Notes: a model not told the origin generated them from the sequence alone. A stretch of 64,000 bases of DNA from Nocardia sp. BMG111209 (GCF_000381925.1 NZ_KB907308.1:1488001-1552000); one strand, 5' to 3'. Shown: positions 13,601 to 28,600, counted from the stretch's first letter. Made by a program: numbers and translations.

Positions 13601-16600
13601 AGCTGCCGGTCCCCCACCGCGATCAGCGCGGCGAGGCCACGCGCCGCGCCGGCGGCGGCGAGCAACTCGCCGATCGTCGCGTCCGGCACCGCGGCCCGGC
13701 GCAGCACGTCGGCGACGAGATGCGGCGGGGCATCGTCCAGCAGCGCCGACACCAGCCGGGCCACCGGATCACCGAATTGCTCGACGCCGCCGGGCAGTTC
13801 GGTCACAACCGCCGCAGCGGTCTCGGCATCCATTGCGGCACTCAGCATTTCGGTGACCAAGGCACGCACCCGGCGAGCCTCCGCGCGCAACCGGCGCACT
13901 TCGCCCGCGATCGGATCGCCGGACGTCTCGGCACCGTGGCCGGAGTCGGTCAGTTGGGCCGCCGCCGATCGGATCGCCTCGCTCAACCGCTGGGCGAGTC
14001 CGGTCAGCATCTGTGTCGGCGGCACATCGGAATTCGGCTGCCCAGCGTCGGGAGGAGGATCGCCGTCCGGCTCCTCGCTGTCGTCGTCCTGGGCCCGAGA
14101 CGGTCCGGTGGCACCGGACTCGGCGGTCGCCGGCGCGGCGCCGGGGTCGTCACCTGATCTCGACGGTGCCGGATCCTCCGCGACCCCCGCGGCAGCGTCC
14201 TCGACCCCGGCGACCGCGCGCTCCGCGTCGGTGTCCCGCCATGCCGGGGAATCAGCGAGTGCCGGGATGATCACCGCGGTGGGTTCGCTGGGCCACTGCG
14301 GACGCAGCGCCGCGTACGACTCGTCCGTCCACGCCACCGTCGGCGGCCGGAACGCGGATTCGTGCTGCCGCACCGGATATCGCATACGGAGGGAACCGTC
14401 GGCGGCGTGCCGCAGCACATAGAGGCCGTGTGAGCCGTCGAGCCGCCCGAGGTGCGGGCCGAACAGCACCGCGAGAGCTCCCGGCGGCATTTCCCGCAGC
14501 CGGGTCGCGATCTCGTCCAGGGTCCCGTCCGGCGCTCCGGTGCTGCCGTAGTCAGCGTGATGATCCGCGGGGCCGGTGGCACTCTCGAAGTATTCGCGGA
14601 TCAGCCGCGAATTCGACTGCTGGGTATCCAGAATCGGGGCCCACTGCAAGGTGTTCCAGCCGTGCTCGAGCAGGTCCCACACCAGCAGCGTCGCGTCGCC
14701 CGGCCAATACGGTCCCAGGACGGCCGACAACCGAACCGGCGAGATCCCGCCGAACCGCCGGAACGCCTCGTCGCTGGTCAACCTCGGGGCATGGTAGGTC
14801 TCCCCGGGCTCGAACAGATCGGCCCGCTCGTCGAATCGGACGTCGAATCCCGTCACGTCATCGATGTCGCCGCCGGCATAAGCGGCGAAGTAGAACCAGC
14901 GGCGCAGGACCAGCTCGTCCAGTTCCGCGATCAGTTCCAATCGTGCTTCGCGCGTGGAGATCTCGGCCGCCGGCGCGATGTAGATCAGCCGCGCCCCATC
15001 GAATTCCAGGGGGACCGCGGCGGCGTTCTCGACCGCGGCCCGGAGGCTCTCGGTCGTTTCTCCCGGATCGCGGCCGAGCACCCGAACCCCGAGCCCGAGT
15101 GCCTGATCGGGATCACCCACCGCCAGCACGAGGCCACCGCTCGCGGTCACCGAGTACACCGTCACCCGGTGACCGCTCAACTGCCACACCGGAATACCGT
15201 TCGTGGCCGCCAGGAACCCGAACAGCGCCGATGCCCCACCCAACGCCGACAACGCCGCGTTCTCCACCTCGGACCCGGGGGCCACCGCGAAGACGTTCCG
15301 GGTGTGCCGCCACCGGGTCGGCAACTCGTACTGCGACAGTCGCTCGGGAGCGCCGGCCGCCATCTGCCAGCGTTGGTCCTCGGACGCCGCGAGGAAGCTC
15401 GCCAGCGGACGTCCGTCCCGATCCCGCAACCCGTCCGCGAGCGCCGCACCCCGGGCCCGCATCGCATCCGGGACACCGCCGGCAGGCCACGGCGCCTCCT
15501 GCCACAGCCCGGTGCCCGGAACCGGCCCGACATGCGGAATACGTTCGGCGGCAGCGGATCCCGGCTGCCCCGTGCCCCGGTCCGATTCCCGGCGGACCGA
15601 CTCGAACACGTCGAGATCGGCACCGAGCATTTCCTCGGTCAGCGCGGCGATCGCGTCATCGGACCACTGCGCCCGGCGTGCCTGCGCGAAGATCTCCCGG
15701 GTCCGGCGCCGGACGGTCCGGGATACCTCGTCCTCGCTGCCCTGTGCGGCGCGGGCCCGCGCACGGTCGAAGACAGCGGAACGCCGCAGTGCGCGAACCC
15801 ATTCCACGCTCTCGGATTCCGGAGCCGGTTCGCCGTGATCGCGCCGGAGCACCTCGAGTCCGCCGAGGGCGGCGCCGATGATCTCGTAGGCTCCCGGGGC
15901 CGGCAGTCGGGGCTCATCGGTATCTTCCCGGATCTCGGCCGCCCGCCAGGCTCGGGCCGCCAGCGCCGGACCGTTCGAGGTCACCACGGTACTGCGAACC
16001 TCGACCTCGGTGATGCCGTAGTCCGCCAGGGCCGCCAGCGTGGCGGCGTCGAGCAGCGTGGCCGTATCCGGCCATGCCAGTGGCGAATACACGACGAGCC
16101 GGCAGTTCTCGTCGATGTACCAGAATCGGCCCGTCGAGGTGTAGTCGAGTATCCGATCGGCCGGGTTCTTGTATTCGATCTTCCGGGGCTCGCCGTCCTC
16201 TCCCTCGAGCAGCCTGCCCGCCTCCACCACCGCGGCAACGGCCTGCACCACGCGCATCGCGGCCACGGTGTCGCGGTAGGTCTCGGTGAGCAGTTCGAGG
16301 GCGGTGCCGAGTCGCCGCGCGCGATCCACGTGGTCGGCCGCCGACTCGCCGAAGATTTCGAGGAGATCGAGAACGGCCCGTGCGTCGGCGATCGTGGCAT
16401 CGATCATCCGCGCGATCGGCTCGAGTTGCGCTCGCCAGCCGGTGGGCATCGCGGGATGGCGCATTCGCACGGCGTCCGACCATTGCCCGGGGCCTCGGCT
16501 GTCACCGGCGGCCAACGGCGGCTCGTCCCGTGCGACCGTCCGCGCCGCGGCCGGGACCGCCGCCGCCAGCCGGGCCCGGAGCCCGGATTCGACCGGGCCG

Positions 16601-19600
16601 TCCGCGGCAGCGTCGAACGGCGCCGGGTGGATCGGTTCCGCACCCGGCCAGGACCGGACCCGCCACACCGGCTGCGGCACGTCGATCAGGCCGGCGAAGG
16701 AACGGCGCCTGCCGTGCAGGTCGAGCAGGCGACCGGTCAGACGGGTCCGGGCCTGCTCCGGCGAGGTCTCCGGCGCCAGCCACACCAGGACGGCGGTCCG
16801 CTCGTCCGCCGCCTCGGCTGCCCACCGCAGGGCCGCGCGCACTGCCTCGTCGGTCGCGCCGGGCGCGTACGGATCCACCACCAGGACCTCGATATTCGCC
16901 GCCGCGTCGGGATCGCCGAAGGCGAACGCGGTCTCCCCGTCCGGATCGGCTTCGTCGACGCCGGCCACCGCGGAGCCGGCGAACACGTGATCCCGGAGCG
17001 CCAGTTGCCTCGACAGCACCCGCGCGGCCGCGGCCGGGTTCCCGACCGCCGCTGCGGACAACAACCCGGATCGTTCCAGTAGCAGGGCCGTATCGGGATC
17101 GGTCAGGCGAGCGTCCAGACCGGCGAATCCGTCCGCGGTATTCGCGAGCATCCGCATCGCGGCGACCCGATAGGACAGCAGATACGCAGTGCGCCGGTTC
17201 CGCCAGATGGACGGGATTCCGGCGGGCCGCACCAGATCGGGTGCGATGCCGACCAGCAGTTCGCGTTGCCGGCCGTCCAATTCCAGGAACGCGGCCGGGT
17301 AATCGGGTGCGAGCCGCAATCGCCGCGCGATCGCGGCGGCCTCGTCCCGCAGGCGACTGTCGGCGTAGTCGCGCGGCAGGTCGATCGGACCGGCGAGTCC
17401 GCGCGCGGCAGCCGCCTCGGGTGTGTCGGTACCTGTCGGCGCGCCGTGGAATTCGGCGGTCGCCCGCCGGAACCGGGCCGACAGGTCGGCGGTGCGCAGC
17501 AACGACACGGATCGTTCGACGTCCTGATCGGCGGCGATCAGTTCCCGAGCGAGCTCGGCCGGATCCCGATCGTGCCGGGTGAAGATCGCCCACGACAACG
17601 CGGCGATCGCGGATCGATGAGCATTCGCGGCCGGATCCGCGCGCAGCAGGGATTCGGTGAGGGCCGCCACCGCCCGGCGCCGGGCGGTACGCGGGTCGCC
17701 GGAACTCGTTGTGCCGGAGTCGATTCCGTAGTCGCGAAGCAGATCGGCCAGCCGGGCCGCCGCGGCGTGCAACGGCGCGCGGTCGTGGACGGCGCTGGGA
17801 TCCGGCTCCCGGCCGTCGGCCACGTCCGCGGACCAGCCGACGACGAGGACCTGCCCGTCGGGCCCGACATTCACCCGCTGGAATTCGATGCGCCGGATCC
17901 CGGTACCGATCAGCACATTCGGATCGGCGAGGCCCAGATCCTGCGGACCGGCCACGGGTGTGACGATCCGCAGCACCCCGCGGCTCACCCACAGGTAATC
18001 CGACAGGATCTCCGCCCGCATCGGCTGCGCTCGTCGTGCCGCCATCGCCCCAGCCTGGACGCGGGCCGCATCGGAGGCCGCGACGGCGGCCTCGGCTCGG
18101 GCCACCGACTGCTCCATGATGATTTCGGTGGCAGCCGTCCACTGCCGCGCGAAACCCGGCCGGCGCTCGAGCTCGCGCAGCTCGGCGACGATCGCGCGCC
18201 GGACCGCATCGAATTCCGCCACCCAGGGGATGTCCGACGGCGCGATGGCCTCGAACGGCAACCACGACCACGCGGGGCCCGGCGAAGGGGTTGCGGTGTG
18301 CACCGTCGATCCGTTTCCGGACACCAGGTTTCGCAGTCGAACCCGGAGATCGTGTTGTCTGCGTGCGAGTTCCGCGGGCCGGTTCGCCACCCGGACCCGG
18401 CCCTCCTCGTCGATCCGGACCCGCCGCTCGACGACCTCGAATCCGTTGCGTTCCAGCGCCTCTCGCCACGCGGGTGGAATCTCCGCACCGGGGTCGAGGA
18501 AAACCTCCATGCGGGGTACGGCCGCGCCTACGAGAACCCAGCTGCCGGGAACCCCCGTCGGCACCGTAACTTGCACTCCGGCAACGGTTTCCGCGAACTG
18601 CGCGGCCGCGGTCCGCGCCAGCGCGGCGAGCAGGTCCGGCAGCCCGGCGGCGTTCCCCGCCGCCGGGTCACCCGACCGCACGCTGCGCAGCTGCTCGGCG
18701 AGATCGCGATCGGCCGGACGGAACAGGCTCTCACCGGGTGGCCGCGGCGCCTCCTCGGTGACGGTGGGGCTGATCTGCTCGGCGCCGCTGTCCGAATCCG
18801 GTTGCGGCTCGGCCTCGTTCGGGCCACCGGCACCGGGCGGTGCGGAGTCGCGATCCCCGGACGGTGCCGCACCGCCGTCCTCCGGGTCGGCCGGGCCGCC
18901 GTCCTCCGGGTCGACCGGGCCGCCGTCCTCCGGGTCGACCGGGCCGCCGTCCTCCGGGTCGACCGGGCCGGCCGTGACGAGCAGCGCCCGGAAGGGTTCG
19001 TCGGAGCCGCCGGCGGGGTCGAAGGTGACCAGCCGCACGGTCGGCAACTCGAAGGGTGCGTCGGCCCGCAGTTCCCACCGCTGCGCCACGATCCTGCCGT
19101 CGTCGTTGCGCAGGACGAAGATTCGGCGACGTTCGTCGGCGCTGCCCGCGATCCTGCCGAACAGCAGCGCGAACGAACCGGCGGGCATCGAAAGCAGCCG
19201 CGTGACAAGCTGTTCGCGCTCGGCGGCCGCCGACGCCGGGTCGGACCCGTCGACGTACCCGGCCGCACCCAGGCCGAGCCGTTCGGCCGCCGCGCGCACA
19301 TCGGCGGGCGCCGTGGACAATTCAGCGGAGGTGGCGACCGTCCGTTCCCGGTCCGCGAGCAACTCGTCGAAGCGGTCCAGGTCGGTGACCGGATCGACGC
19401 CGGCCACCGATCGGACCACGCCGGCCGGGAAATCGCCTTCCGGTATCGCGGTGGCCAGTCCCGGCAGAAACGGCAGGAAGGTTTCGCCCGGATCGAAGAT
19501 GGTTTCCGACGGGTCGATCAGTGTCACTTCGGGTCCCGGCCGGGCCGGATCGAACGCCGACACGTCGAGATCGCCTTCCGCGGCGGTCTCGGTCTCGGAT

Positions 19601-22600
19601 GTCCGGGTCAGGGCGACCATGTCGTAGAACGCTCGTCGCCGCAGCAGGTTCGTCACCTCGCGCACGATCTGCTGACGTGCGCCCAGCGCCGTCCGGTCGG
19701 GTACGACCCAGATCAGCGTCGCCCGGCCGGGCCGGCTCAGCCCGGCCCGCACCTCTCGCCCGACCTCCGCCTGCACCTGCTCGACGGTCCGGCCCGCCGA
19801 GGGGACCACTCGCACATCGATATTCGGTGCGCGCTCCGGGTCGCCGACCGCGAATATCACCCCGTCGCTCAGGACGTCGACGGCGTACAGCGATACCCGC
19901 CGATCACGCGCCGCCCAGAGCGGTCCTTCGTCGAAACTCTGCAGGAAACCGAACAACGCGTCGATGCCACCGAGCGGACGGAGCACAGACCCCAGTCCTC
20001 GGGTACGCGCAATTCTCAACAGGCGATAGACATTTCGGAGGTGACGCCATCCGGTGGGCATCACGTCCTTCCGAACCTGGGCCGGTGCCCCGGCGATCAT
20101 CTTCCACCGTTGTTCGAAATCGGCTCGGAAGAAGGCGCTCAGCGGATCCGTCTGCCTGCGGGTGACCCGGGCGGCGATCCCCGACGCCTCGACTTCCAGC
20201 ACGGTCGGCGTCTCGTCGTCCGGAAGTTCCGCCGGACGCCACACCTCGCCGGGATCGGTGGGCGGCGGGGACGCGGGCCCGGTATCGAATCGGATGCCGG
20301 TGGCGCGTGCGAAGGTTCGCGCGAGATCTTCGATCAGCTGCTGTTCGGTTTCCCGGGATATCCGTTCACGGATGGCGATCTCGCCGCGAAACAGCTGCCC
20401 GGCGAGTTCGGCCGGGTCGAGTCCGGTTCGGGCACCGAGGTTTTCGACGAGTCCGGCGACGTACTGGAGCAATGCCCAGGACCGGTACCGCACCTTGGCG
20501 TCGGCGTCGGGCCACCTCGCGCTGCCGACCGCATCCTCCCGACGCGCAACGGCCGCGCGCCACAGCCCTCGGGCCCACTCCAGCCCGTCCGCCCGCCGTT
20601 CCGGGTGGTAGAGCTCGAGCGTGGCTTCGTCCAGACCGTGCCGATCCCAGAACTCCTCCAGCGGCGCGAGATTCGCGCGGATCCGGTCGAGGGTGACATG
20701 GTCGGGTCGCCATCCGCCGTCGTCCCGCAGCGTCCGGCTCTGCCCGAAAACACGCCATTCCGTGTCGAATCCGATCCATCTGATCTCGACACCGGCGATA
20801 CCCGCCGCGGCGAGTTCGGCCAGTATCTCCGGCCCCAGGAGGTCGGTGGCCTGCGCGGTGGGGGCATACACCACCAGCCGGTTGCCGTCGTCGATCGACC
20901 AGTACCACCCCGGTGCGCCGGCGGGGACCAGCGCCCGGGTCGCCATCGCGTGCATCCGGTCGGCGGTGGCGGTCACCACGTCCGCGAGCAGTTCCGACCG
21001 CAGCGCCCGATACCGATCGTCGCGCTCCTGCGACACCCCCGCCGACTCGCTCTCCTGGTCCGGCGGCGTCTCCCGATCCTGCGGCAGCAGCGCGTACAGC
21101 GCCGTCAGGACGGCAGTCCAGCGGTCGTCCAGCGGCGCCAGCCGCTCGGGCTCGGTCTCGGTACCCGGCAACCGCATTCGGGATCGGGTCGCCTCGGCCC
21201 AGGCCCGCGCCGGAGCCTGTTCCGCCGCGACCGAGCGTTCCCGCTGTTCGTCCCGGATCTCCTCGGGCAGCGGTTCGAACCAGACCTGTCCGGCCCCGTC
21301 CAACCGCACCTCGCGGACGATCACTCGCGCGGTGAACCCGCCTGCCGCGAAGGCGGCGGACAATCGCTGCGACAGCGCCGGTGCGGCGGCGCTGCGCGTG
21401 AACACCTCGATCCGGCCGGCGCCGGTGACCACGGCCACCCAGTCCGGGGTGTCACCCGGTATCACCAGACCACCGGAATTCGCGGCGACGGCCGCGACCG
21501 CGGCGGCCTCGGCCTCGTCGTGCAACCGCTGCCGGTCCGCGGGACCGGCCGCACGGGACCGGTCGATCAGTTCGCGGAGCACGGCGTCCGGGTCGTGCGG
21601 CAGCGCTCCGCCGGTCGTGGGCTCGCCGGCCGATGTCCCGGATTCGCCGGTCCGCTCACTGTCGATGGTTGCGGACTCGTCCGAAAACTGCTGCGGTACA
21701 GATGAATTCAGCTCACCTCCACCGGGTCCCGAGGAATCGGCGCCGGGGGTCGGGGACCCACCCGTGCCGTCGTCCGGCCAGCCCGGGAAATATCCCGCAG
21801 GAAACACGACTGCTTCGAAGGTTCGATCGACCCATTCGAGCGTGCCCGGATACGCGACATCCACGGGCACGGCGATCGGTCGCTCGTAGGCCGACGGCTG
21901 CCGGCGATCCCACCACACCGCGCGGATCTCGCCGTTCCCGGCATTGCGCATCACGTAGATGCCGGGGGTACCGTCCAGCCGGCCCGGATGACGGCCGTAC
22001 ACCATTGCGAACGAACCCGTTCCGGCCTGCGCCAATTCCGCGGCGAGGCGGTCGTGAGCGGTGCGCGCGTCCGGATCGTCCTGCCCGGCCCGCGCGGGGA
22101 ATGTCCGGACATCCTGCACATCTTCGGCCCCGGGGTAATAGAGATGCCAGGCGGCCAACCGCGGGGTGGTGTCGATCGCGGTGGTGTCCGCGTCCGGCGG
22201 AACTTCGATCCAGCCGCCGGCCGCGAGCCGGTCCGTGATCAGCCGGAAATCGGTCTGCTCGTGCAGGCCGAACAGATCTCGCTGGAACAGTACGGCCAAT
22301 CGCTGTGCGAGCACGTCGACCTGATGTTGGTGCAGTGTCGGCGGAATATAGGTGTCCTGCACCAGATTCGGGTCCGGGCCCGGGTCGTGCAGGCTCACCT
22401 CCGGCACCGGCGCGCTCGGCACACCGGTGGCGACGCTGCAGACCCAGCGCCGCCACATCAGCGCGTGCAACTCCGACATCAGTTCCCACCGCGCCTCGTC
22501 CGCGGCGTGTTCCGGAACCACCCAGATCAGCGTGGCGGTCGCACCGGAGCCCAGGCCGGATTGCACGGCGGCGGCCACCTCGCGGCGCAATTGCCGCGTG

Positions 22601-25600
22601 GTTTTGTCCACGGTCTGCCGGACGACCCGCACCTCCAGGCTCGGGGCACGCTCCGGATCGCCGGTCGCGAACATCAGACTGCCGCTGGGCGTCACCGCGT
22701 ACAGCGACGCGGGCCGTTCGCCCACCGCCCAGGCCGGCCGGCCGCCGTCCAGGCCTTCCAGGAAACCGATCACGTGCGCGATGTCGCCGAGTACGGTGCG
22801 CTGACCGGGCCGCACGGCACGCACCAGCCGTGCGTGCCGCCACACCGTCGGCTCACCCGGCAGGCCGGCGGCCGGCTCACCGGCGACCGCCAGCGTCCAC
22901 CGGCCGCTGGGCCCGAGCCGCAGATAGTGCACGGTCTGTTCCGGGCCCGCGCCGATCCGGGCCACGAGTTCGGCTGCGTGCTCGGCCAATATCTCGGACG
23001 GACTGCCGGCCGGCAACTCCGCCGGCTCCCAGCCCGGCACGGCATCCGAGGTGCCGGGGTCGGCAGGCGGGACCGCTCCGGCGAAGGCCGCGGCCATCTC
23101 CGCCGACCACGTGGACGCGGATCGCAGCACTCGATCCAGGGCCGCGAGATCACCGGCGACGATCCGGTCGGCCAGATATCGGCTCACGGAAACCGGATCG
23201 TGCTGCCCGCTCGCCACGACGGCGCGGATCACTTCCCCGGCCTGGGTGATCTCGGCCGATCGCATGGACGCGCCCGCGGACAACCGGCGGTACACGTCGC
23301 GCAGCCGCCGGCTCAACAGCAGTTCCGCATCGACCAGATCGTCCGGGCCGACCACGGTTTCCACGATGCCGCCGGCGTCGGCGCCTGCCAGCAGGCCCAG
23401 TTCGGATTCCGGATCGCTGAAGGTCAGCGCCGGATCACCGTGGGCACGCCAGAACGATTCGAGCGGTTCGAGCGCCGCCTCGAGGTACTCCCGGTCGGTG
23501 CCGCCGAGGATCGGGCGGTCCGAGCCCGGCCCCAGCTCCCGACTCTGCTGGTACAGGTTCCATTCCAGGTCCCCGCCCCGGCCGAACCATCGGACGTCGA
23601 TCCCGGCGAAGCCGGCGTCGCCGACCATCCGGAGGAACCCGGGATCCAGGTACTGCCCGACACCCGGCACGGGCGAGTAGAGGACGAATCGCTGGGTTCC
23701 GGACCGGTCCGCCTCCGCATACCAATACCCGCCCGACTGCTGCCCCGGTGGCCGCCGGGCGATGTCGTCACCGCCGCGTTCCACGGTCCGGCGGGTCTCG
23801 GTGGCCAGCATCTGGGCCCGGATGTCCGCCCAGGATCGCGTGAGCTCGGCGATCTGCGCGATCAGCCGCCGATGGGTCGACTCGTCCCGGATCGACATCG
23901 GCTCCGCCGCTTCCGCGAGGCGATCCGCCACCTCGAGCAGTCGCCGCAGCGCGGTCTCCGTCGCCGTCGATTGCGCGGTCCACAACCCGAAACGGGTCGC
24001 CTGATTCAGCGCGAGTTTGCCCGGCTCACTCCAGCCTTCCCCGGTGATCCGCCAATCTTGTTGCCCGGCATCGGGTGTCGAGGCATCGTCGGCCCGAGCC
24101 CGGGTCGCCGCCGCGGCAAGATCCTGCCGGAGCTGCCGCTGGCCGCGGAGCACATCGCTCGACGGATTCGTCACCCGTACCTGCCCGGCATCATCGAGGG
24201 TGACGATCCTGGCGGATACCGGAACATCGAACGGCGCCAGCGCCGCGCGGATCCGATCCACCACGTCCTCCCCGACGCCGGCGAGGACGAACACCTCGAT
24301 TCGCGGCCGTGGCCCGTCGGCCAGGACGACCACGTGGTCATCGGCGCCGATCGGCAACTGCCGGCCGCCGTGATGTTCGGCGACGTCCGCCGGCACCGCC
24401 GCCCGGGCCCGCGCGCGCAGGCCCGGCTCGGCCTCGCCACCCGCCGCCACGGCCGCGAGCCATTCCGAGATCGCCCGGCCGGCCGCCGATCCCGGCGGGA
24501 ACAGGACACCGTCGCCGTCCGGCGCGTCCGGGCCGGTGGCGGCGAGCGGTCCGGTTCCTTCGGCGAATTCCGCCGCCCAGGCATCGGCGGCCAGCCGGAT
24601 ATCCGGATCGCGGACCTCGATACCGTCGTCGATCAGGGCGTCCAGTTCCGCTTCGGATACCGGGCCGGCGCGGAACAGCTCACCCGCACTCCAGATCCAG
24701 TCCGCGCCCGGTCGCGGCGACACCGTGACGGCCGGCATCGCGACGGAGAAGTTCGCGCGGTAGAACATCCGCCGCCGATGCAACGCCAGCAGATCCTCGG
24801 CCAGGATTTCGCGCTCGCGGGACGAACCGGCGGAGGCCACCCAGACCAGGACGGCCGTCCGCGCGTCCGCCTGCTCGGCTGCGGCGTCCAGCGCCTGCTG
24901 TACCGCATCCGGCCCCGAGGACGGATCCACCACGAGCACATGCACATTCGGCGCCCGCTCCGGATCGCCGAGGGCCAGCGCCGACCCGCCGGTATCGGCG
25001 CGCAGGTCGTACACCGCGGGACGAGCCGGATGACTCCGGGCCGTGGCCGCCAGTTGTGCCGTATTGCGCAGTGCCGCAAGGAGATCGTCGTACTCGTAGG
25101 TTCGCCACGAGGGAACGAGCCGGTCCAGTGCCTGCTCGGCGCTGGAACGCGGCCGCGTCGAATCGGGAGCAGTGCGGGCGCCGCGTCCCCGGCGCAACCA
25201 GGCGGGCGGATTCTCGGCGCCGAGCACCGTGCCGATCTGAGCGAGAAGTGCGAGATTGCGCGGATGCCGCAACCACGTCGGGAGATTCTCCAGCGGAAGG
25301 GCGGCAGGCGCGGCGAGTGCCAGGATCCGGCGGATGTTCGGCGGCAGCGCCAGCACCGCCGCGAAGCTGTCGTCGCCGGCCTCGAACCATTCCGCGGCGC
25401 GATTCTCCGCCGCTCGCCCGAACTCGGTGGCGGCCGGCTGCCCGATCAGCGGAGCCGGCCATTCGGCCGGCGCGGTCGTCCCGGCCACGGTCGCCGGCAC
25501 GCGGTGCCCGGACACGGATTCGAGCAGTTCCGCCGTATGTTCGGCCAGCAGGCGCCGGAGAACGGCGTCGTCGGTGCGGTGCAGTTCGCGGGCCAGTTCC

Positions 25601-28600
25601 TCCCGGTCCGCCGCCGACCCGGCTCGCTCGGCCGCCGTGAAGGTCGCGTGGGTCCATGCGGCGACCCTGACCGTGGCCGTGCGAACCCGGTGGCTGTCCG
25701 GGTCACGCAGCAGCTGACGGGTCCGGGCGAGGACGCTCGCGTGCCGGTGTGCCCGGACGACCTCCAACTGCCCGGCTCCGGGGGGCGACCGGAAATCGAG
25801 CCCGTTCTCGTTGTGCCACACCGTCAACGGAGCAAGGCGCTGCCGGGCGGCCCAGCCCGCCCCCGGGCCCACGACCCCGGACGGCGCCGGCATCCGCACC
25901 GGTTCCCAGCGGGTGATCCGGACCACGCCGTCGGCATCGACCTCGACGCCGGTGTATCGGATACCGCGAATTCCGTTCGCCTCGAGCATCTCCCACTCTT
26001 CGGCAGGGAACAACGACCACGGATTCCCGAAGGGTGAGACCACCACCAGTTGGTCGCCGTCCATCCGGGCGTACGGCGCGATCCGGCCGGGCCCGTCGCC
26101 GATCTGCCGGGCGGCGACGACCGCGGCCACCTGGTTGCGGGCCGACGTCCGGGCCGCCAGCCGGGCCTCGCCCCGGATCGTCAGGTCGCGCGCGACCTCG
26201 ATCAGATCGGCGGCCCATTCGCCGGGTTCGGCGGGTGCGGTCGCGAGAAAAGCCTCGATCTCATCGGTCAGGGCGCGCAGCATGGCAGTGGCGGCGGTGA
26301 CCTGTCCCGAGAGCGCCGGATCCGCGCCGGACTCGAATCCGGCCATCGCCCACTCCGCTGGGACGGTCGAATCCGGTTGCGCTTCTTCGGATTCCGCCGA
26401 ATCCAGTACCGCGCGCAGCCGGCCCGCGAGAATTCGCTGCCGGGAGCGGGTGGACGGCGAATCCTGTACCAGCACCCGGCCGTGTTCGGCATCGATGCGG
26501 ACCAGGCGCCGAACGGATTCCGTGCCGCCGACGACCTGCCGATCGTCCCACTCCGGCGGGACCGCGTCCTCGGTGCCCACCGTCTCGAAAGTCTCCACCC
26601 ACGCCTGGATTCCGGGAACGAGCACCCGGCCGGCAGCCACCTCGGTCCCGGCACGGGCCGCGGCGGCCTCCACGATCGCCGCGGATTCGACCTGGGCGAG
26701 CAGTTCCGCGAGCTCGTCGCCCGGATTCTCGGCGGCACTCAGCGTCCGCACTCGTTCCAGCAGCCCGGCCAGGTGGGTGGAGGGCGACAGTGCGCGCCAG
26801 CGCGCCGGACCCGCGGCGGCGAGCGGATCATCGGGATCCGGCGATCGCGGATCGGACCGGGGTGCGTCGGACGACCCGGGGGTGGATCCCGGTTCGTCCG
26901 CGCGGTCGGTCGTCCCGACCGTATTCTCCAGACCCGCTGCGGCCGTGAATGTTTCGTACAACGCACGCGACCGTGCGGCAGCGGCGGCGCGCACGACCTC
27001 GCGCAACACGAACAGGTCGTCACCGATCATCTGCTCGGCGAGTTCGCCACGATTCTCCGTCGCGGCGCGCTCGAGCAGGACCCAGGCCCCGTGCATCGCC
27101 GTGTTCGCGGCGCTCTCGAAATCCATTGCCAGGTCCGACCGGTCGCGCGTCTCCTCGCGGGCCCGAACGAACCTCCGGCGGATCTCCGGATCCGATTCCC
27201 CGTCGGCGGAACCGGGCCACACCTGCGCGGAGTTCACGGAACCGTATCGCGGCCAGAACGATTCGAGGTCGTAGAGCAGGATGCGGACGTACTCGAACGC
27301 GTCGGAGCCGATCCTCGGCTCGGCGCCTTCCCAATCCAGCCGCCGCGCCCGCAGTTCCAGATATGTGCCCCGGGTATCGGCCGCCGCCCGGTCACGGATC
27401 TCCAGCCAGCGGACCTCGACGCCGGTCACCCCGAGATCGCGTAACACCTCGAGGTCGTCGGCGCCGAAAAGCGCGGTGGCGCCGGGGATCGGCGACTGCA
27501 CCACCAGCCGGTGGCTCTCGTCGAAGTACCAGTAGACGCCCTTCCGTCCCCCGATCGCGGTGCCGTCGTCCGGCGTGAGGGCCGCCGCCGTCCGCACGCG
27601 CATCCTGGCCTCGGTCTGCCACCTCGTCTCGGTGAGCATGACGAGTGCGGCGGTGAGGTCCCGGACGGTCTGCTCGGCGGCGGCCGAGGCCGGCCGGACG
27701 GTCGACGCCAGCACACTCCGAGCATGTCGTTCGGCATCGTCGATCATCAGACTCAGCCACGACAATGCCCGCACGTACGGCTCGCCGGACAGGAAACCGG
27801 CCTCCGGCACCACCTCCGCGTCACTCCAGGACACCTCGCCACCGGTCGGCCGCCACGCGGCCAGCTGGTCGGCCGGCTGCGATCGGGTGGCCGCCACGGC
27901 CTGTTCCAGCTGCTGCCGCAACGCGTCGTGCTGCTCGCCCACCACGCCGGGAAGCTCGCCGACCCACACCGAACCGTCCGCGTCGACCGCCACCCGCCGG
28001 ACGATCACCGGGGTGTCCGGCAGGTCGAGCAGACGCGGGTCGACCACGGCGTCCGGGCCCGCGAACAACTCGATACGTTCGGGCACGCCGTCGACGAGCA
28101 CCGCCACCCAGCCCGCCGCCTCGTCCGGCTGGGTCGTCACGCCACGATCGGCGGCGACCGCGGCTACCGCGACCGCCTCCGCCGCGGTACGCGCCGACCG
28201 CGATCCGGCCGGCGCCGCGGCGAGAATCTCCCGGATTCGTGCCTGGGCGTCGGCCGGCGGGACGTATCTGCGCGATCCCGCCCGATCCGCCGGGACCGTC
28301 TCCGCGCCGGGAGACAGTCCCGGAATGGGGAACTCGGTGGCGGGCACCGCCGTCGGCGCGGGCTCGGCGACCGGCTCACCGTGGTCGAACCGCCGGCGCA
28401 CGCCGTGGATCGTCTCCGCTCCGGACAACGGGACGACGGTCGTTTCCGGGAGCGGGACACCATAGGCGCGTCGATAGAATTCGCGCCGGCGGTGCAGCGC
28501 GATGACCTGATCGGCCCAGCGCTGCACCGGGTTCCGGGCCTCGGGACCGGCCACCCACAACAGCACGGCGGTGTTCTCGCCGGCCTCGCCGGCCGCCTGC

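Noticed and set aside
17266..26037. Plus-strand open frames of 1,479 and 1,349 codons (17266-21705 and 21988-26037)
   Set aside because: Same antisense-shadow pattern over the repeat modules; composition is not protein-like and there are no ribosome-binding sites.
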